NCBI GenBank assembly: GCA_015223225.1
Contig: JADFCQ010000006.1
Location: forward strand, 1-64,000
Length of the DNA: 64,000 nucleotides
Reading direction: 5' to 3'
Source of the DNA: Acetobacteraceae bacterium H6797
Lineage (GTDB): Bacteria > Pseudomonadota > Alphaproteobacteria > Acetobacterales > Acetobacteraceae
Shown: piece by piece, positions 25,326 through 34,236 of the stretch
Position numbering within the stretch: position 1 is the first letter of the stretch
How the letters are laid out: the number at the start of each line of letters is the position of its first letter
Position numbers and translations under genes: made by a program
Notes under the pieces: model-generated
Database searches by the model: none
The model's input: the letters and a program-made list of their open reading frames with translations, nothing else
Told to the model about the DNA's origin: nothing

Positions 25326-26498
25326 ATGAAAATCTTCGTGACGAGCGCGATCTGCCTTGCTCTCGCGCCGGCGATGCTGGCGTCGGGGCTGCCGGCTTCG
25401 GCGCAGGCGCAGACGGCGCCTCAGCCGCCCAGCATCAATGCCGGTGACCGGCGGCCGGCGGCGACGAGGCCCTTCGAGATCGCCGAGGTCGCGCGGTTCG
25501 ATACGCCCTGGGCCATGGCCTTCCTGCCCGACGGGCGCATGCTCATCACCGAGAAGCCGGGCCGCGCCTTCCTCGTCACGCAGCAGGGCGAGAAGATCCA
25601 GCTCGCCAATATCCCCCAGGTGGCCGCGAGCGGGCAGAACGGCCTGTTGGATATCGCCCTCTCGCCGCGCTTCGCGGAGGATCGGCAGGTCTATCTCACC
25701 TATGTCGCGCCCGGGCAGGGCGGCAGCGTGCTGACCCTCGCCACGGCCCGCTTCGTCGAGGGGCAGGGCCGGGCTGGGCTCGAGGGGCTGCGGGTGATCT
25801 GGCGGCAGACGCCCGCGGGCGGGCGCGGCCAGCCCGGCGGCATCATCGCCTTCGCCCCGGACGGACGGCACCTCTTCCTGACCGTGGGCGACCGCATGGA
25901 GCCCGAGACGGCGCAGGTGCCGGATCAGGCGCGCGGCAAGGTGCTGCGCCTCAACCTCGACGGCAGCACCCCCGCCGACAATCCTCAGGCGAGCGCCGGC
26001 GGCGTCAGGGGGCAGACCTGGACGACGGGGCATCGCAATCCCTATGGCTTGGCCTTCGACCCAGCCGGGAAGCTCTGGCTGACGGAAATGGGCCCGCGCG
26101 GCGGGGATGAGCTGAACCTGATCCAGCCCGGCCGGAATTACGGCTGGGGCGAGGTCTCGAACGGCGACAATTACAGCGGCGTTCCTATCCCGCGCCATGC
26201 GACGCGGCCGGAATTCACCCCGCCCGTGGTCTATTGGACGCCCGTGATCTCGCCCGGCGGCATGGCCTTCTATGACGGCCCGCTTTTCCCGGCTTGGCGC
26301 GGCTCGGCGCTGATCGGGGGGCTGAGTTCGCGCGCCCTGATCCGCATCGTCTTCGACGCAAATGGCGGAGCGGATGAGGCGGAGCGCTGGTCACTGGGCG
26401 CGCGCATCCGCGACGTGGCCGTGGCGCCGGATGGTGCCGTCTGGGTCATCGAGGATGCGAGCCAGGGGCGGCTGATGCGCCTCACGCCCGCTAGCTGA
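25326..26498 (+). CDS. PQQ-dependent sugar (aldose) dehydrogenase, YliI/soluble GDH-like
   Basis: A 390-residue secreted beta-propeller enzyme. A Sec signal peptide (about 1-30, ending near ASAQAQ) precedes the domain. Family features are DTPWAMAFLPDGRMLITEKPG, TTGHRNPYGLAFDPAGKLW and EMGPRGGDELNLI, with the WTPVISPGGMAFYDG region near the end. Members oxidise aldoses with PQQ in the periplasm. The start at 25326 fits the signal peptide; earlier frame is Arg-rich noise overlapping the mltB promoter. Confidence 0.88.
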   Translation: MKIFVTSAICLALAPAMLASGLPASAQAQTAPQPPSINAGDRRPAATRPFEIAEVARFDTPWAMAFLPDGRMLITEKPGRAFLVTQQGEKIQLANIPQVAASGQNGLLDIALSPRFAEDRQVYLTYVAPGQGGSVLTLATARFVEGQGRAGLEGLRVIWRQTPAGGRGQPGGIIAFAPDGRHLFLTVGDRMEPETAQVPDQARGKVLRLNLDGSTPADNPQASAGGVRGQTWTTGHRNPYGLAFDPAGKLWLTEMGPRGGDELNLIQPGRNYGWGEVSNGDNYSGVPIPRHATRPEFTPPVVYWTPVISPGGMAFYDGPLFPAWRGSALIGGLSSRALIRIVFDANGGADEAERWSLGARIRDVAVAPDGAVWVIEDASQGRLMRLTPAS

Positions 26499-26502
26499 TA
26501 TG

Positions 26503-26538
26503 AAAAGAGCCCGGCGTTGCGCGAAGCCGGGCTCTTTT
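26503..26538. terminator. Bidirectional rho-independent terminator
   Basis: A perfect 13-bp stem (AAAAGAGCCCGGC at 26503-26515, complement at 26526-26538) with a 10-nt loop ends in TTTT on each strand's exit side. It serves the sugar dehydrogenase and the convergent BASS transporter. Confidence 0.88.
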
Positions 26539-26585
26539 GGTCAATGGCCCGCGGGGGCCATGCCGGGGTCGCGCTTATCGGCTTC

Positions 26586-27500
26586 CTAATTGCCCGTCGG
26601 GCGTCCGGCCCAGAAGCCGGCGATCAGCGAGCCCGACAGGTTGTGCCAGACCGAGAAGAGCGCGCCGGGCAGGGCGGCCAGCGGCGTGAAGTATTTCACC
26701 GCGAGCGCGGCGGCGAGGCCGGAATTCTGCATGCCGACCTCCAGCGCCAGGGTGCGGCAGACGCTCTCCTCGAAGCCGAGAAGGCGCGCGCCCCAATAGC
26801 CGCCGAGCAGGCCGATGCCGTTGTGGAGGATCACGCCCAGGATGACCATCGGGCCCACCACGGCGATGCTCTTCTGGCTGCCCGCCACGACGGCCGAGAT
26901 GATCAGGATGATCGAGACCATCGAGATCAGCGGCAGCGCCGGCATCAGCCGCTTCACGAGGCCCGGCACGAAGTGGCTCACGACGAGGCCGAGCGCGATG
27001 GGCAGGCAGACGATCATCAGGATGCTCTTCAGCAGGCCCATCGTATCGACCGTGATATCGGCTGAGACATAGAGCTGCGTCAGCAGCGGCGTGGCGATCA
27101 CACCCACCACGGTCGAGAGGGTGCTGATGCTCACCGCCAGCGCCACGTCGCCCCGCGCGAGATAGACCATCACCGTCGAGGCCGTGCCGCTGGCCACGCT
27201 ACCCACCAGCACCATGCCCGCCGCGAGGTCCGGCGGCATGTGGAAGGCCTTGGCGATGACCCAGGCCGCTAGCGGCATGATGAGGTAATGCAGCACGATG
27301 CCCGCGATCACCGGCGCCGGGCGCGAGACGACGCGGGTGAAATCCTCGAATTTCAGCGTCAGGCCCATCGCGAACATGATCAGCGAGAGCAGCAGCGTCA
27401 CCCAGGGTCCGACGGGCAGAAAGGTCGCCGGGGTGAAATAGGCGGCGGCCGAGATCAGCAGCGCCCAGAGCGGGAAAAGTCGGGTGAGGAAGGAGATCAA
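26586..27500 (-). CDS. Bile acid:sodium symporter (BASS) family transporter
   Basis: A 304-residue membrane protein with about nine to ten hydrophobic helices. Diagnostic segments are [35 protein letters not shown] and [17 protein letters not shown], which carry the sodium-site residues. Bacterial members move small organic anions (for example the pantothenate precursor transporter PanS) rather than bile acids. The start is a TTG at 27500; no better in-frame start precedes it. Confidence 0.88.
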   Translation of the reverse strand: MISFLTRLFPLWALLISAAAYFTPATFLPVGPWVTLLLSLIMFAMGLTLKFEDFTRVVSRPAPVIAGIVLHYLIMPLAAWVIAKAFHMPPDLAAGMVLVGSVASGTASTVMVYLARGDVALAVSISTLSTVVGVIATPLLTQLYVSADITVDTMGLLKSILMIVCLPIALGLVVSHFVPGLVKRLMPALPLISMVSIILIISAVVAGSQKSIAVVGPMVILGVILHNGIGLLGGYWGARLLGFEESVCRTLALEVGMQNSGLAAALAVKYFTPLAALPGALFSVWHNLSGSLIAGFWAGRPTGN

Positions 27501-27717
27501 CGGGGCGGCACTCGCGATTGTCTTTCGTGAAGAGCGTTTCTAGAGGCCGGATTTGTCTCTGGGCACCCAGTCTAAGCAATTATCTTTCCTGCATCTGCTG
27601 CATGGCACAATCGGGACACAAAGAGCGGCGTGGAGGGCCTTCACGGCTGCGTGTTTCACGGCGGCTTGGGTGGGAAGGGCGGCCGACACTGCCCAGTTTC
27701 CATGGCGAACGTCCTGC

Positions 27718-28293
27718 ATGGAGAAACCTTTGCGCCCCATTCTTCTCGCTACACTCGGCCTGCTGGGGGTGTCGGTGCTCTCGGCCGGCCGGGCCCAGGC
27801 CCAGCCCGTGATGGATAATGCGACGGGGCTCGCCGTGAACCCGCCCGCCGGCTATCAGGCGCGGCAGATGCCGGCCGGGGCGGGCCAGACGGCGCGGATC
27901 GTGATGCGCCGGGCCAGTGACGCGGCCGATACGGGCTGCATGGCGGGGTTCAACGATGCCAAATCCCTCCCTGGCACCACCCAGGCCCAGATCAATGCGG
28001 AATATGAGAAGCGCGACATGGAAGCCGTGGCCCGCGAGGCCATCGGCGGTATCTATGACGTGCGCAGTACCGGCCGCTTCGACCACGCGGGCGTCCATGG
28101 GCTGCTCATGGTCGCCGATATTCGCCCATTGCCGAATATCCCGCCCCGCTCCCAGCAGGTGCGGTCGATGATGGTGATGCTCGATACGCCCAAGGGCCGC
28201 ACCACCATCGTCTGCGTGGGGGAGAAGGCGGAATTCGACGCGCGGCTCGCCGAGTATGAACAGGTGGCCAGATCGGTGACGCCGCCGGGCTGA
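27718..28293 (+). CDS. Secreted protein of unknown function
   Basis: A 191-residue protein with a Sec signal peptide (about 1-29, ending AGRAQAQ). The mature part begins with MDNATGLAVNPPAGYQAR and contains two Cys (near 79 and 163) that could form a disulphide. I do not recognise a family. The start at 27718 fits the signal peptide, although the ribosome site is weak. It stands alone between divergent BASS and convergent MarR genes; the 217-bp region upstream shows no other gene. Confidence 0.7.
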   Translation: MEKPLRPILLATLGLLGVSVLSAGRAQAQPVMDNATGLAVNPPAGYQARQMPAGAGQTARIVMRRASDAADTGCMAGFNDAKSLPGTTQAQINAEYEKRDMEAVAREAIGGIYDVRSTGRFDHAGVHGLLMVADIRPLPNIPPRSQQVRSMMVMLDTPKGRTTIVCVGEKAEFDARLAEYEQVARSVTPPG

Positions 28294-28301
28294 TCGGCTG
28301 C

Positions 28302-28757
28302 CTAGCCTCGGGAAACGCGCTCCAGCAGAGCCGCCAGAAGCCGCGCCTCGTCGGGTGACAGGGGCGCGGTCACGCGTGTTTCGTGGTCGGCCAATAGCCG
28401 CTCGAGCCGCGCGAGCTTCTCCCGCCCCGCCGCCGTGGGGATCAGGCTCAGGCTCCGCCGGTCGCCCCCTTCGGCGCGGGTGACGAGCCCGTCGGCCTCC
28501 AGCCGGTCGAGCAGGGGGGCGGCGCGGGAACGGCCATGGCCCATGGTCTCGGCGAGCCGCGCCGGCGCTATGCCGGGATTGGCGACCGCGATGGAAAGGG
28601 CGGCCAGCAGCGGCGGCGTGAAGCCCTCCGGCGCCAGGGCCGCTTCCAGATCGCGCTGCACGCGCAGCCAGGCGCGCTTCACCCCGTAGGAGACGGTCTT
28701 CTCCAGTGGGCCGAAGCTCGGGCGGTAATCGTTCAACTGTTGAACAATGTCATCCAT
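28302..28757 (-). CDS. MarR-family transcriptional regulator
   Basis: A winged-helix regulator of about 151 residues, with LAALSIAVANPGIAPARLAETMGHGRSRAAPLLDRLEADGLVTRAEGG spanning the DNA-binding helices and wing (quoted here only as LAETMGHGRSRAAPLL for the recognition part). The start is uncertain: the ATG at 28757 has AGGAGA nearly adjacent, while a longer frame to 28832 would overlap the divergent gene. A perfect palindrome lies in its first codons. It probably represses the monooxygenase gene that starts 34 bp away in the opposite direction. Confidence 0.83.
   Translation of the reverse strand: MDDIVQQLNDYRPSFGPLEKTVSYGVKRAWLRVQRDLEAALAPEGFTPPLLAALSIAVANPGIAPARLAETMGHGRSRAAPLLDRLEADGLVTRAEGGDRRSLSLIPTAAGREKLARLERLLADHETRVTAPLSPDEARLLAALLERVSRG
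28731..28745. promoter_or_regulatory. MarR-type palindrome
   Basis: GTTCAA-CTG-TTGAAC is a perfect inverted repeat, extended by AT pairs on both sides to about 21 bp. It lies at codons 5-9 of the MarR frame and about 50 bp upstream of the divergent monooxygenase gene, in a place where bound MarR could block both. Confidence 0.55.
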
Positions 28758-28791
28758 TCTCCTATCGTTTGCGGAATAGGAGGAAAAGTCC

Positions 28792-30048
28792 ATGAAGGTC
28801 GTAATTTCCGGTGGCGGCATCGGGGGGCTCACGCTCGCTTTGTCGCTGCATGCCGCGGGTATCGAGGCTGAAATTCATGAGGCTGTGTCCGAGCCCCGTG
28901 CGCTGGGCGTCGGCATCAACCTGCAGCCGCATGCGATGCGCGAACTGACGGAACTCGGGCTGGGCGAGAGGGTTCTCGCCGCCGGGGTGGCCACCAGGGA
29001 GCTTCTCTACGCCAATCGTTACGGCGAGGAGATCTGGCGCGAGGATAGAGGTCTTGCGGCCGGCTATCGCTGGCCCCAGGTGAGCATTCATCGCGGTGAG
29101 CTGCTCATGCTGCTGGTCGCGGCGGTGCGTGAGCGCATGCCGGGCGCGCTGCATCTCGGCGCCCGAGGCGTCGCTGTGGAAAGCGACGCCTCGGGCGCCG
29201 TGCTGCGCCTCGCGGGCGGCGGCAGTGCGCGGGGCGATGCGGTGGTGGCGGCCGATGGCATCCATAGCGCCATTCGCGCCCAGTGGTTCCCCGATGAGGG
29301 CACGCCCCGCTGGAACGGCGCCATCCTCTGGCGCGCCACCTCGGAACATCCGGGCTATCTCACCGGCCGCAGCATCGTGCAGGCGGGGAGCAGCGCGGTG
29401 AAATTCGTCTGCTACCCCATCCGCGAGGCGAGGGACGGGCAACCGGCGCTGATCAACTGGATTGCCGAGAAGCGCGTCGACCCCTCGCTGCCCTGGGCAC
29501 GGGAGGATTGGAACCGCGCGGGGCGGATCGAGGATTTCCTGCCGCTCTTCACCGAATGGGAATGGCCCTGGCTCTCGGTGCCGGGCCTGATCCGCTCGAC
29601 CAAGGCGGTCTGGGAATTCCCGATGGTCGATCGCGACCCGCTGCCACGCTGGACCCGTGGCCGCGCCACGCTGCTCGGCGATGCCGCGCATCCCATGTAT
29701 CCCATCGGCTCGAACGGCGCCTCGCAGGCCATTCTGGATGCGCGCATCCTGGCGCATCATCTGGCGGTGACGGGCGAGGCCGAGGCGGGGCTCGCGGCCT
29801 ATGAGGCCGTGCGCCGGCCCGCGACGGCTGCCATCGTAGCGGCCAATCGCGGCGCTGGGCCTGACCTGGTGCTCGACCTGGCCGAGCAACGCGCGCCCAA
29901 GGGCTTCGGCGCCGCGGGCCGCGAGGCCGTGCTACCGTTGGAGGAATTGCGTTCCATCGCCGAGGGCTACAAGCGTATGGCGGGTTTCGAACCCTCCGTG
30001 CTCAATGCTCGCGCAAGCTATTCGGCGCGCTTGCAAGCCCTGGCCTGA
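28792..30048 (+). CDS. FAD-dependent aromatic-ring monooxygenase
   Basis: A 418-residue flavoprotein of the PHBH/salicylate hydroxylase type. The FAD fold starts with GGGIGG (7-12), followed by the VVAADGIHSAIR (DG) motif near residue 150 and LLGDAAHPMYPIGSNGASQ (GD motif) near 295-312. Such enzymes add an oxygen atom to an aromatic substrate using NAD(P)H. The ribosome site is AGGAGG. Regulation by the divergent MarR gene and a possible link to the Bug protein downstream suggest an aromatic acid as substrate. Confidence 0.88.
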   Translation: MKVVISGGGIGGLTLALSLHAAGIEAEIHEAVSEPRALGVGINLQPHAMRELTELGLGERVLAAGVATRELLYANRYGEEIWREDRGLAAGYRWPQVSIHRGELLMLLVAAVRERMPGALHLGARGVAVESDASGAVLRLAGGGSARGDAVVAADGIHSAIRAQWFPDEGTPRWNGAILWRATSEHPGYLTGRSIVQAGSSAVKFVCYPIREARDGQPALINWIAEKRVDPSLPWAREDWNRAGRIEDFLPLFTEWEWPWLSVPGLIRSTKAVWEFPMVDRDPLPRWTRGRATLLGDAAHPMYPIGSNGASQAILDARILAHHLAVTGEAEAGLAAYEAVRRPATAAIVAANRGAGPDLVLDLAEQRAPKGFGAAGREAVLPLEELRSIAEGYKRMAGFEPSVLNARASYSARLQALA

Positions 30049-30096
30049 ACGGGGCAGAAATACTGACCCAAAACATAAAAATGGGACGAAACATTC

Positions 30097-31074
30097 ATGA
30101 ATGCCACGCGTCGCGGCCTCCTGGCCGCGCCTCTCGCCCTTGCCATGCCGCGCCTAGCCAGGGCGAATACACCGGTCGATCGCGTTGCCCGCATCATCGT
30201 CGGCTTTCCGGCCGGCGGCACGGTGGATATCACCGCCCGCCTGCTGGCCGAGCGCCTGCGGGGCGTCTGGGCGCCGCAGGTCATCGTCGATAACCGCGTC
30301 GGCGCTGCCGGCCGCTTGGCGCTGGAGGAGGCGGCCCGCTCCGCGCCCGACGGCACCACCATGGTCATAACGCCCGCGAGCATGATGGTCATCAACCCGC
30401 ATCTCTACGGTAACCGGCTGCGGTATGATCCGGTCGCGGATTTCGCGCCAGTCTCGCCTGTGACGACCTATCCTTTCGGCCTTGCCACCGGGCCCGGCGC
30501 ATCTGGGGTGACGGATCTGGCGGGGCTCGTCGCTTTCGCCAAATCCAAGGGCGGGCTGAACTATGCCTCCCCGGCCGCAGGCTCCATGCCGCATTTCGCG
30601 GGGGTGATGCTCTCCCGCGCGGTGGGGGTCGAATTCGTCCATGTGCCCTATCGCGGGGCGGCGCCTGCCATCACCGATGCCATCGCGGGCCAGATTCCGG
30701 CCACGATCAACGTCATCGGCGATCTGACGGAGCACCACCAGCGCGGGCTGCTCAAGATCCTGGCGACGACCTCGCCCACACGGCTCGCCCGCCTGCCGGA
30801 CGTGCCGACCTTCACCGAACTGGGCTTCCCCACGCTCACCTTCGACGAGTGGTTCGGCATTTTCCTGCCCGCCCGCACGCCGCAGACAATGGTAAGCCAG
30901 CTTAACATGCAGATTGCGCAGGCCGTGAACGAGCCGGGCTATCGCGAGAACATGGAAAAGCGGGAATTGCAGCCCTATCACATGCTCGCCGCCGATTTCG
31001 CCGCTCGCATGAACGCGGAAACGGGCGTCTGGGGCCCGGTGGTGCAGCAGAGCGGCTTCCGCCCGGAAGAGTGA
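30097..31074 (+). CDS. TctC/Bug-family periplasmic solute-binding protein
   Basis: A 325-residue receptor of the Bug family. The N-terminus has RRGLLAAPLALAMP with a twin Arg, ending near RLARA, so Tat or Sec export is expected. Family features are RIIVGFPAGGTVDITARLLAE, VDNRVGAAG and VPYRGAAPAITDAIAGQI. It lies 48 bp behind the monooxygenase and is probably co-transcribed. No TctA or TctB genes accompany it, as is common for the expanded Bug set in these bacteria; the ligand is likely an aromatic or other carboxylate. Confidence 0.9.
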   Translation: MNATRRGLLAAPLALAMPRLARANTPVDRVARIIVGFPAGGTVDITARLLAERLRGVWAPQVIVDNRVGAAGRLALEEAARSAPDGTTMVITPASMMVINPHLYGNRLRYDPVADFAPVSPVTTYPFGLATGPGASGVTDLAGLVAFAKSKGGLNYASPAAGSMPHFAGVMLSRAVGVEFVHVPYRGAAPAITDAIAGQIPATINVIGDLTEHHQRGLLKILATTSPTRLARLPDVPTFTELGFPTLTFDEWFGIFLPARTPQTMVSQLNMQIAQAVNEPGYRENMEKRELQPYHMLAADFAARMNAETGVWGPVVQQSGFRPEE

Positions 31075-31145
31075 GCCTTTGCGCCGGAGCGGGCTGCGTT
31101 CATCGCGCAGAGCACGCCGGCCGGGATTGGCTCTAGCCGTGAAAC

Positions 31146-31186
31146 AAGCGGGTGTTTATGCAGAAGGCCGCATGAATCACCCGCTT
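31146..31186. promoter_or_regulatory. Inverted repeat upstream of the Lrp-type gene
   Basis: A 9-bp inverted repeat (AAGCGGGTG at 31146-31154, complement at 31178-31186) frames a 23-bp spacer, with a smaller ATGC/GCAT pair inside. It ends 17 bp before the Lrp start and could be an autoregulatory site or a terminator of the Bug gene. Confidence 0.35.
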
Positions 31187-31202
31187 TCCCGCTCCGGGCG
31201 GG

Positions 31203-31670
31203 ATGAGGCACGGCTTGGACAAGATCGACCTGCGGATCCTGGACATCATCCAGCGTGACGGCCGCATCTCCAATCTCGAACTGGCCGAGCGTATCGGCCT
31301 CTCGCCCACCGCCACGAGCGAGCGTTTCCGCCGCCTGACGCGGGAGGGCTATGTCACCGGCTTCGGCGCACGGCTCGATCCGCGGCGGCTCGGCTTCGGC
31401 CTGCTCGCCTTCGTCGAAGTGCTGCTCGACAAGACCACGCCCGATGTCTTCACGCGCTTCAGCGAGGCGGTGAACCGCGCGCCGGAAGTGCTCGAATGCC
31501 ACATGGTCGCCGGCGGCTTCGATTATCTGGTGAAGGTCCGGCTGAAGGACATGGCGTCCTACCGCCGCTTCCTCGGCGAGGTGCTGCTCGCCATGCCGGG
31601 CGTGAAAGAAACCCGGACCTATGCCGTGATGGAGGAAGTGAAGAACGAGGGGCCCCTGCCGCTGCTCTGA
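31203..31670 (+). CDS. Lrp/AsnC-family transcriptional regulator
   Basis: A 155-residue regulator with an N-terminal helix-turn-helix (LDKIDLRILDIIQRDGRI, then LAERIGLSPTATSERFRRL) and a C-terminal RAM ligand domain with VLECHMVAGGFDYLVKV. The C-terminal YRRFLGEVLLAMPGVKETRTY is typical. The start ATG at 31203 could also be the TTG four codons later. Lrp proteins sense amino acids; the target is unknown. Confidence 0.9.
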   Translation: MRHGLDKIDLRILDIIQRDGRISNLELAERIGLSPTATSERFRRLTREGYVTGFGARLDPRRLGFGLLAFVEVLLDKTTPDVFTRFSEAVNRAPEVLECHMVAGGFDYLVKVRLKDMASYRRFLGEVLLAMPGVKETRTYAVMEEVKNEGPLPLL

Positions 31671-31685
31671 GCCCCTCGCGCGCCC

Positions 31686-32471
31686 TCAGCCGCGCCCTTT
31701 GCCCCTGAGCGTCGGCAGGCCGATACCCGCCGCGTCGAAACCGCCATCCACCGCGAGAACCTGGCCGGTGATGTAGCTCGCGCGCGGGCTGCAGAGGAAG
31801 AAGATCGCCTCGGCCAATTCCTCTTCCAGCCCGTAGCGGTTGAGGGGGATGGCGTCATGGTAATCCGCGCGGATGGCCGGGGAATGCACCGCCTTGGCCA
31901 TGGCGGTATCCACGGGCCCCGGCGCGACGGCATTGACGCGAATCCCGACCTCGCCCAGCTCCACCGCGAGCTGCTTCGTCAGATGCGCGAGCCCGGCCTT
32001 GCTGGTGCCATAGGCGGCTCGGAGCGTGGAGGCGCGAAGGCCCGAGATCGAGGTGATATTCACCATCGCGCCCCCGCCATCCCGTTGCAGCAGCGCGGCC
32101 GTCGCCTTGGCGATGAGGAAGGGGCCGGTGAGATTGACGGCCAGGATGCGGCCCCACTCCTCATCCGTCGTCTCGAGCAGCGGTTTGAAGGCGGCGGTGC
32201 CGGCATTGTTCACCACGGCGTCCAGCCGGCCGAAATGCGCTTCCAGCGCCGCGACCGAGGCCCTGACGCCCGCGCCATCCGCCACGTCGCAGGGCAGGGC
32301 CAGGCTGCGGCCGGGGGCCTGGAGGCTCGCCACCGCCTCTTCCAGCAGCGCCGCCTCGATATCCAGCAGCGCCACTCGCCAACCTTCGCTCAGGAAGCGG
32401 CCGGCCGTGGCGAGGCCGATGCCGCGTGCCGCGCCGGTGATGAGGGCGACGGGGCTGGATTGGTCGTTCAA
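31686..32471 (-). CDS. Short-chain dehydrogenase/reductase
   Basis: A 261-residue classical SDR: cofactor motif TGAARGIG (12-19), NNAG (88-91), and active-site residues N113, S141 (or S143), Y154 and K158. The start is a TTG at 32471 with a strong GGAGGA ribosome site 6 nt upstream. It ends 15 bp from the convergent Lrp gene. Substrate cannot be predicted. Confidence 0.88.
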   Translation of the reverse strand: MNDQSSPVALITGAARGIGLATAGRFLSEGWRVALLDIEAALLEEAVASLQAPGRSLALPCDVADGAGVRASVAALEAHFGRLDAVVNNAGTAAFKPLLETTDEEWGRILAVNLTGPFLIAKATAALLQRDGGGAMVNITSISGLRASTLRAAYGTSKAGLAHLTKQLAVELGEVGIRVNAVAPGPVDTAMAKAVHSPAIRADYHDAIPLNRYGLEEELAEAIFFLCSPRASYITGQVLAVDGGFDAAGIGLPTLRGKGRG

Positions 32472-32533
32472 GGTGGTTCCTCCGTAATTTTATGTCCCAG
32501 GCTTAGGTCAGGATGGAGGAAAAGAAAACCGGC

Positions 32534-33061
32534 TCAGCGCCAGACCATGGCGAAAAGCACCGCCCCGGCGCCGATCGCCCAGAAGGGGCTGCGCTGGGTG
32601 AAGAGCATCAGCGCCGCGGTGCCGAAGGCGACGGCATAGGCCAGCCAGCCGCCTTCGGCCGCGGTGAGCAGGGTGGCGCCGGCGGCGAGGATCATCCCCG
32701 CCGCGACCGGGGCCAGCCCGCGCTCAACCGCCACCTGCCAGGCCGCGCCGCGATGCCGCGCCCAGAGCCGCGCGAGGCCGTAGACGAGCAGGGAGGAAGG
32801 CAGGAAAATCGCCACCGAGGCCAGCAGCGCACCCGGCAGCCCTGCCGCCCGATAGCCGACCATGGTGACGAGCAGCGAGCCCGGCCCCGGCGTCGTCCGC
32901 GAGAGACCGAAGAGGTCGAGGAACTGCCCATCCGTCATCCAGCCATGCACCTCGACGGCCTGACGATGGATTTCCGAGACGACGCTCTGCCCGCCGCCCA
33001 CCGTGAGGAAGGAGAGCGGCACGAAAACGAACAGGATGGCGAGAAGCGGGTTATCGCGCAT
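32534..33061 (-). CDS. chrA: Chromate transporter, second half (CHR domain)
   Basis: A 175-residue membrane protein equal to one CHR domain, with FGLSRTTPGPGSLLVTMVGYRAAG as hallmark (PGP motif; quoted in part). It begins 11 nt inside the other half-gene, so the two products form a split short-chain CHR pair as known in many bacteria. Together they would export chromate or a related oxyanion. Confidence 0.88.
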   Translation of the reverse strand: MRDNPLLAILFVFVPLSFLTVGGGQSVVSEIHRQAVEVHGWMTDGQFLDLFGLSRTTPGPGSLLVTMVGYRAAGLPGALLASVAIFLPSSLLVYGLARLWARHRGAAWQVAVERGLAPVAAGMILAAGATLLTAAEGGWLAYAVAFGTAALMLFTQRSPFWAIGAGAVLFAMVWR

Positions 33062-33605
33062 CCGGCGCCTCCCGCATGGCGCGCCATTGCAGCGCGATGG
33101 AGAGCGGCGCCACGACCAGCATCACGGGCAGCAGCGGCAGGCGGAAGGCGAAGAGGGCGAGGAAGGTGCCAATCATCACGAGGCAGGCGAGCGGCTGCCG
33201 CCACACCCGCCGCGCTGCCCGGATGCCCATTTGCAGCGAGAGCCCGATGGCCGCCGCCCCGATGCCCGCCAGCACCGCATGGGTGAGCGGATAGGCCGCG
33301 AGATGCTCGAAGGCGGCGATGACGAGAATGGCGATGCAGGCGGCGGGCGCGATCATGCCCAAGGCGCCGGCCAGCGCGCCGGCTCCGCCTCGCAGCCGGT
33401 AGCCGATCCAGATCGAGAGATTGACGACATTCACCCCGGGAAAGGACTGCGCGAGGGCGAGGCCCGTCAGGAACTCGCCCTCATCCATCCAGCGGCGCCG
33501 CTGCACCACTTCCCGCATGATCCAGCCCGAGAGCCCGCCGCCGAAGCTCGACAGGCTGATACGGGTGAAGACGAGGAAGACGAGCGAGAGGCTGGGCGGC
33601 GGCAT
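33051..33605 (-). CDS. chrA: Chromate transporter, first half (CHR domain)
   Basis: A 184-residue membrane protein with one CHR domain. FLVFTRISLSSFGGGLSGW near the N-terminus and LALAQSFPGVNVVNLSIWIG (the FPGxxxxN form) are diagnostic. The N-in and N-out halves pair to make a full ChrA-type carrier. It precedes the second half with an 11-nt overlap. Confidence 0.9.
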   Translation of the reverse strand: MPPPSLSLVFLVFTRISLSSFGGGLSGWIMREVVQRRRWMDEGEFLTGLALAQSFPGVNVVNLSIWIGYRLRGGAGALAGALGMIAPAACIAILVIAAFEHLAAYPLTHAVLAGIGAAAIGLSLQMGIRAARRVWRQPLACLVMIGTFLALFAFRLPLLPVMLVVAPLSIALQWRAMREAPDAR

Positions 33606-33730
33606 CCTCTCATGCTTGCAGACGGGGGCGTTTTGGCAAGGGCGGCGCCCGGCGCAGCGGCGGCTGCGGATGACGCCCGGTTAACCCGCGCCTGGCCCGG
33701 CGATGCGGTTTTCGGCAGCCGGAAGGCTCG

Positions 33731-34147
33731 TTACGCGGCCAGCCAGCCCGCGACGCGCTCGGCCGTGCCGGGCGGCACGTGCAGCCCCAGCTTGGAGCGC
33801 CGCCAGAGGATATCCTCGGCGGTGCGGCCCCATTCGTGGTCGCGCAGATAGGCCACTTCGGCACGGGTCAGCCCGCCGCCGGCATCCTCGCCGAGCCCTG
33901 CCATATCCCGTGCATCGCCCAGCAGGGTGAAGACGCGGGTGCCATAGGCGCGGGCCAGGCGATGGGCGAGCGCCTCCGGCAGGAAGGGCGCGCGGGCCCG
34001 AAGCGAGGCGAGGAAGGGCGCGAAATCGCCCCCCGGCATATCGCCGCCAGGCAGGGGTGCCGTCGCGGTCCAGCGCCGGTCCTCGATGCCCATGGCGGGG
34101 GCGAGCTTCTCCAGCGCATGCTCGGCGAGGCGGCGATAGGTGGAATG
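33731..34147 (-). pseudogene. glpD: Remnant of glycerol-3-phosphate dehydrogenase (C-terminal end of glpD)
   Basis: The frame encodes about 138 residues of a GlpD C-terminus: it starts at TYRRLAEHALEKLAPAMG, the position after GGKITTYR in intact enzymes, and ends with VAYLRDHEWGRTAEDILWRR and SKLGLHVPPG. Upstream, similarity stops at once at an in-frame TGA (34148-34150), and the FAD and catalytic domains (over 350 residues) are absent. The deletion junction is immediately before the GntR gene's leader. It looks like a left-over after loss of the rest of the gene. An ATG at 34093 could start a short peptide, but it would be without function. Confidence 0.8.
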
Positions 34148-34236
34148 TCATGCAATCGACATGCTGGCGTCTCTTCATCTGGACCTGGGCGGCACAGCTG
34201 CCTAACCTCTGGCCGGGACAGGGGGTAGATGTCGCG

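Noticed and set aside
34148..34150. In-frame TGA before the glpD remnant as a second selenocysteine codon
   Set aside because: Similarity to GlpD ends exactly there, the residues upstream are unrelated, and GlpD has no Sec or Cys at that site.
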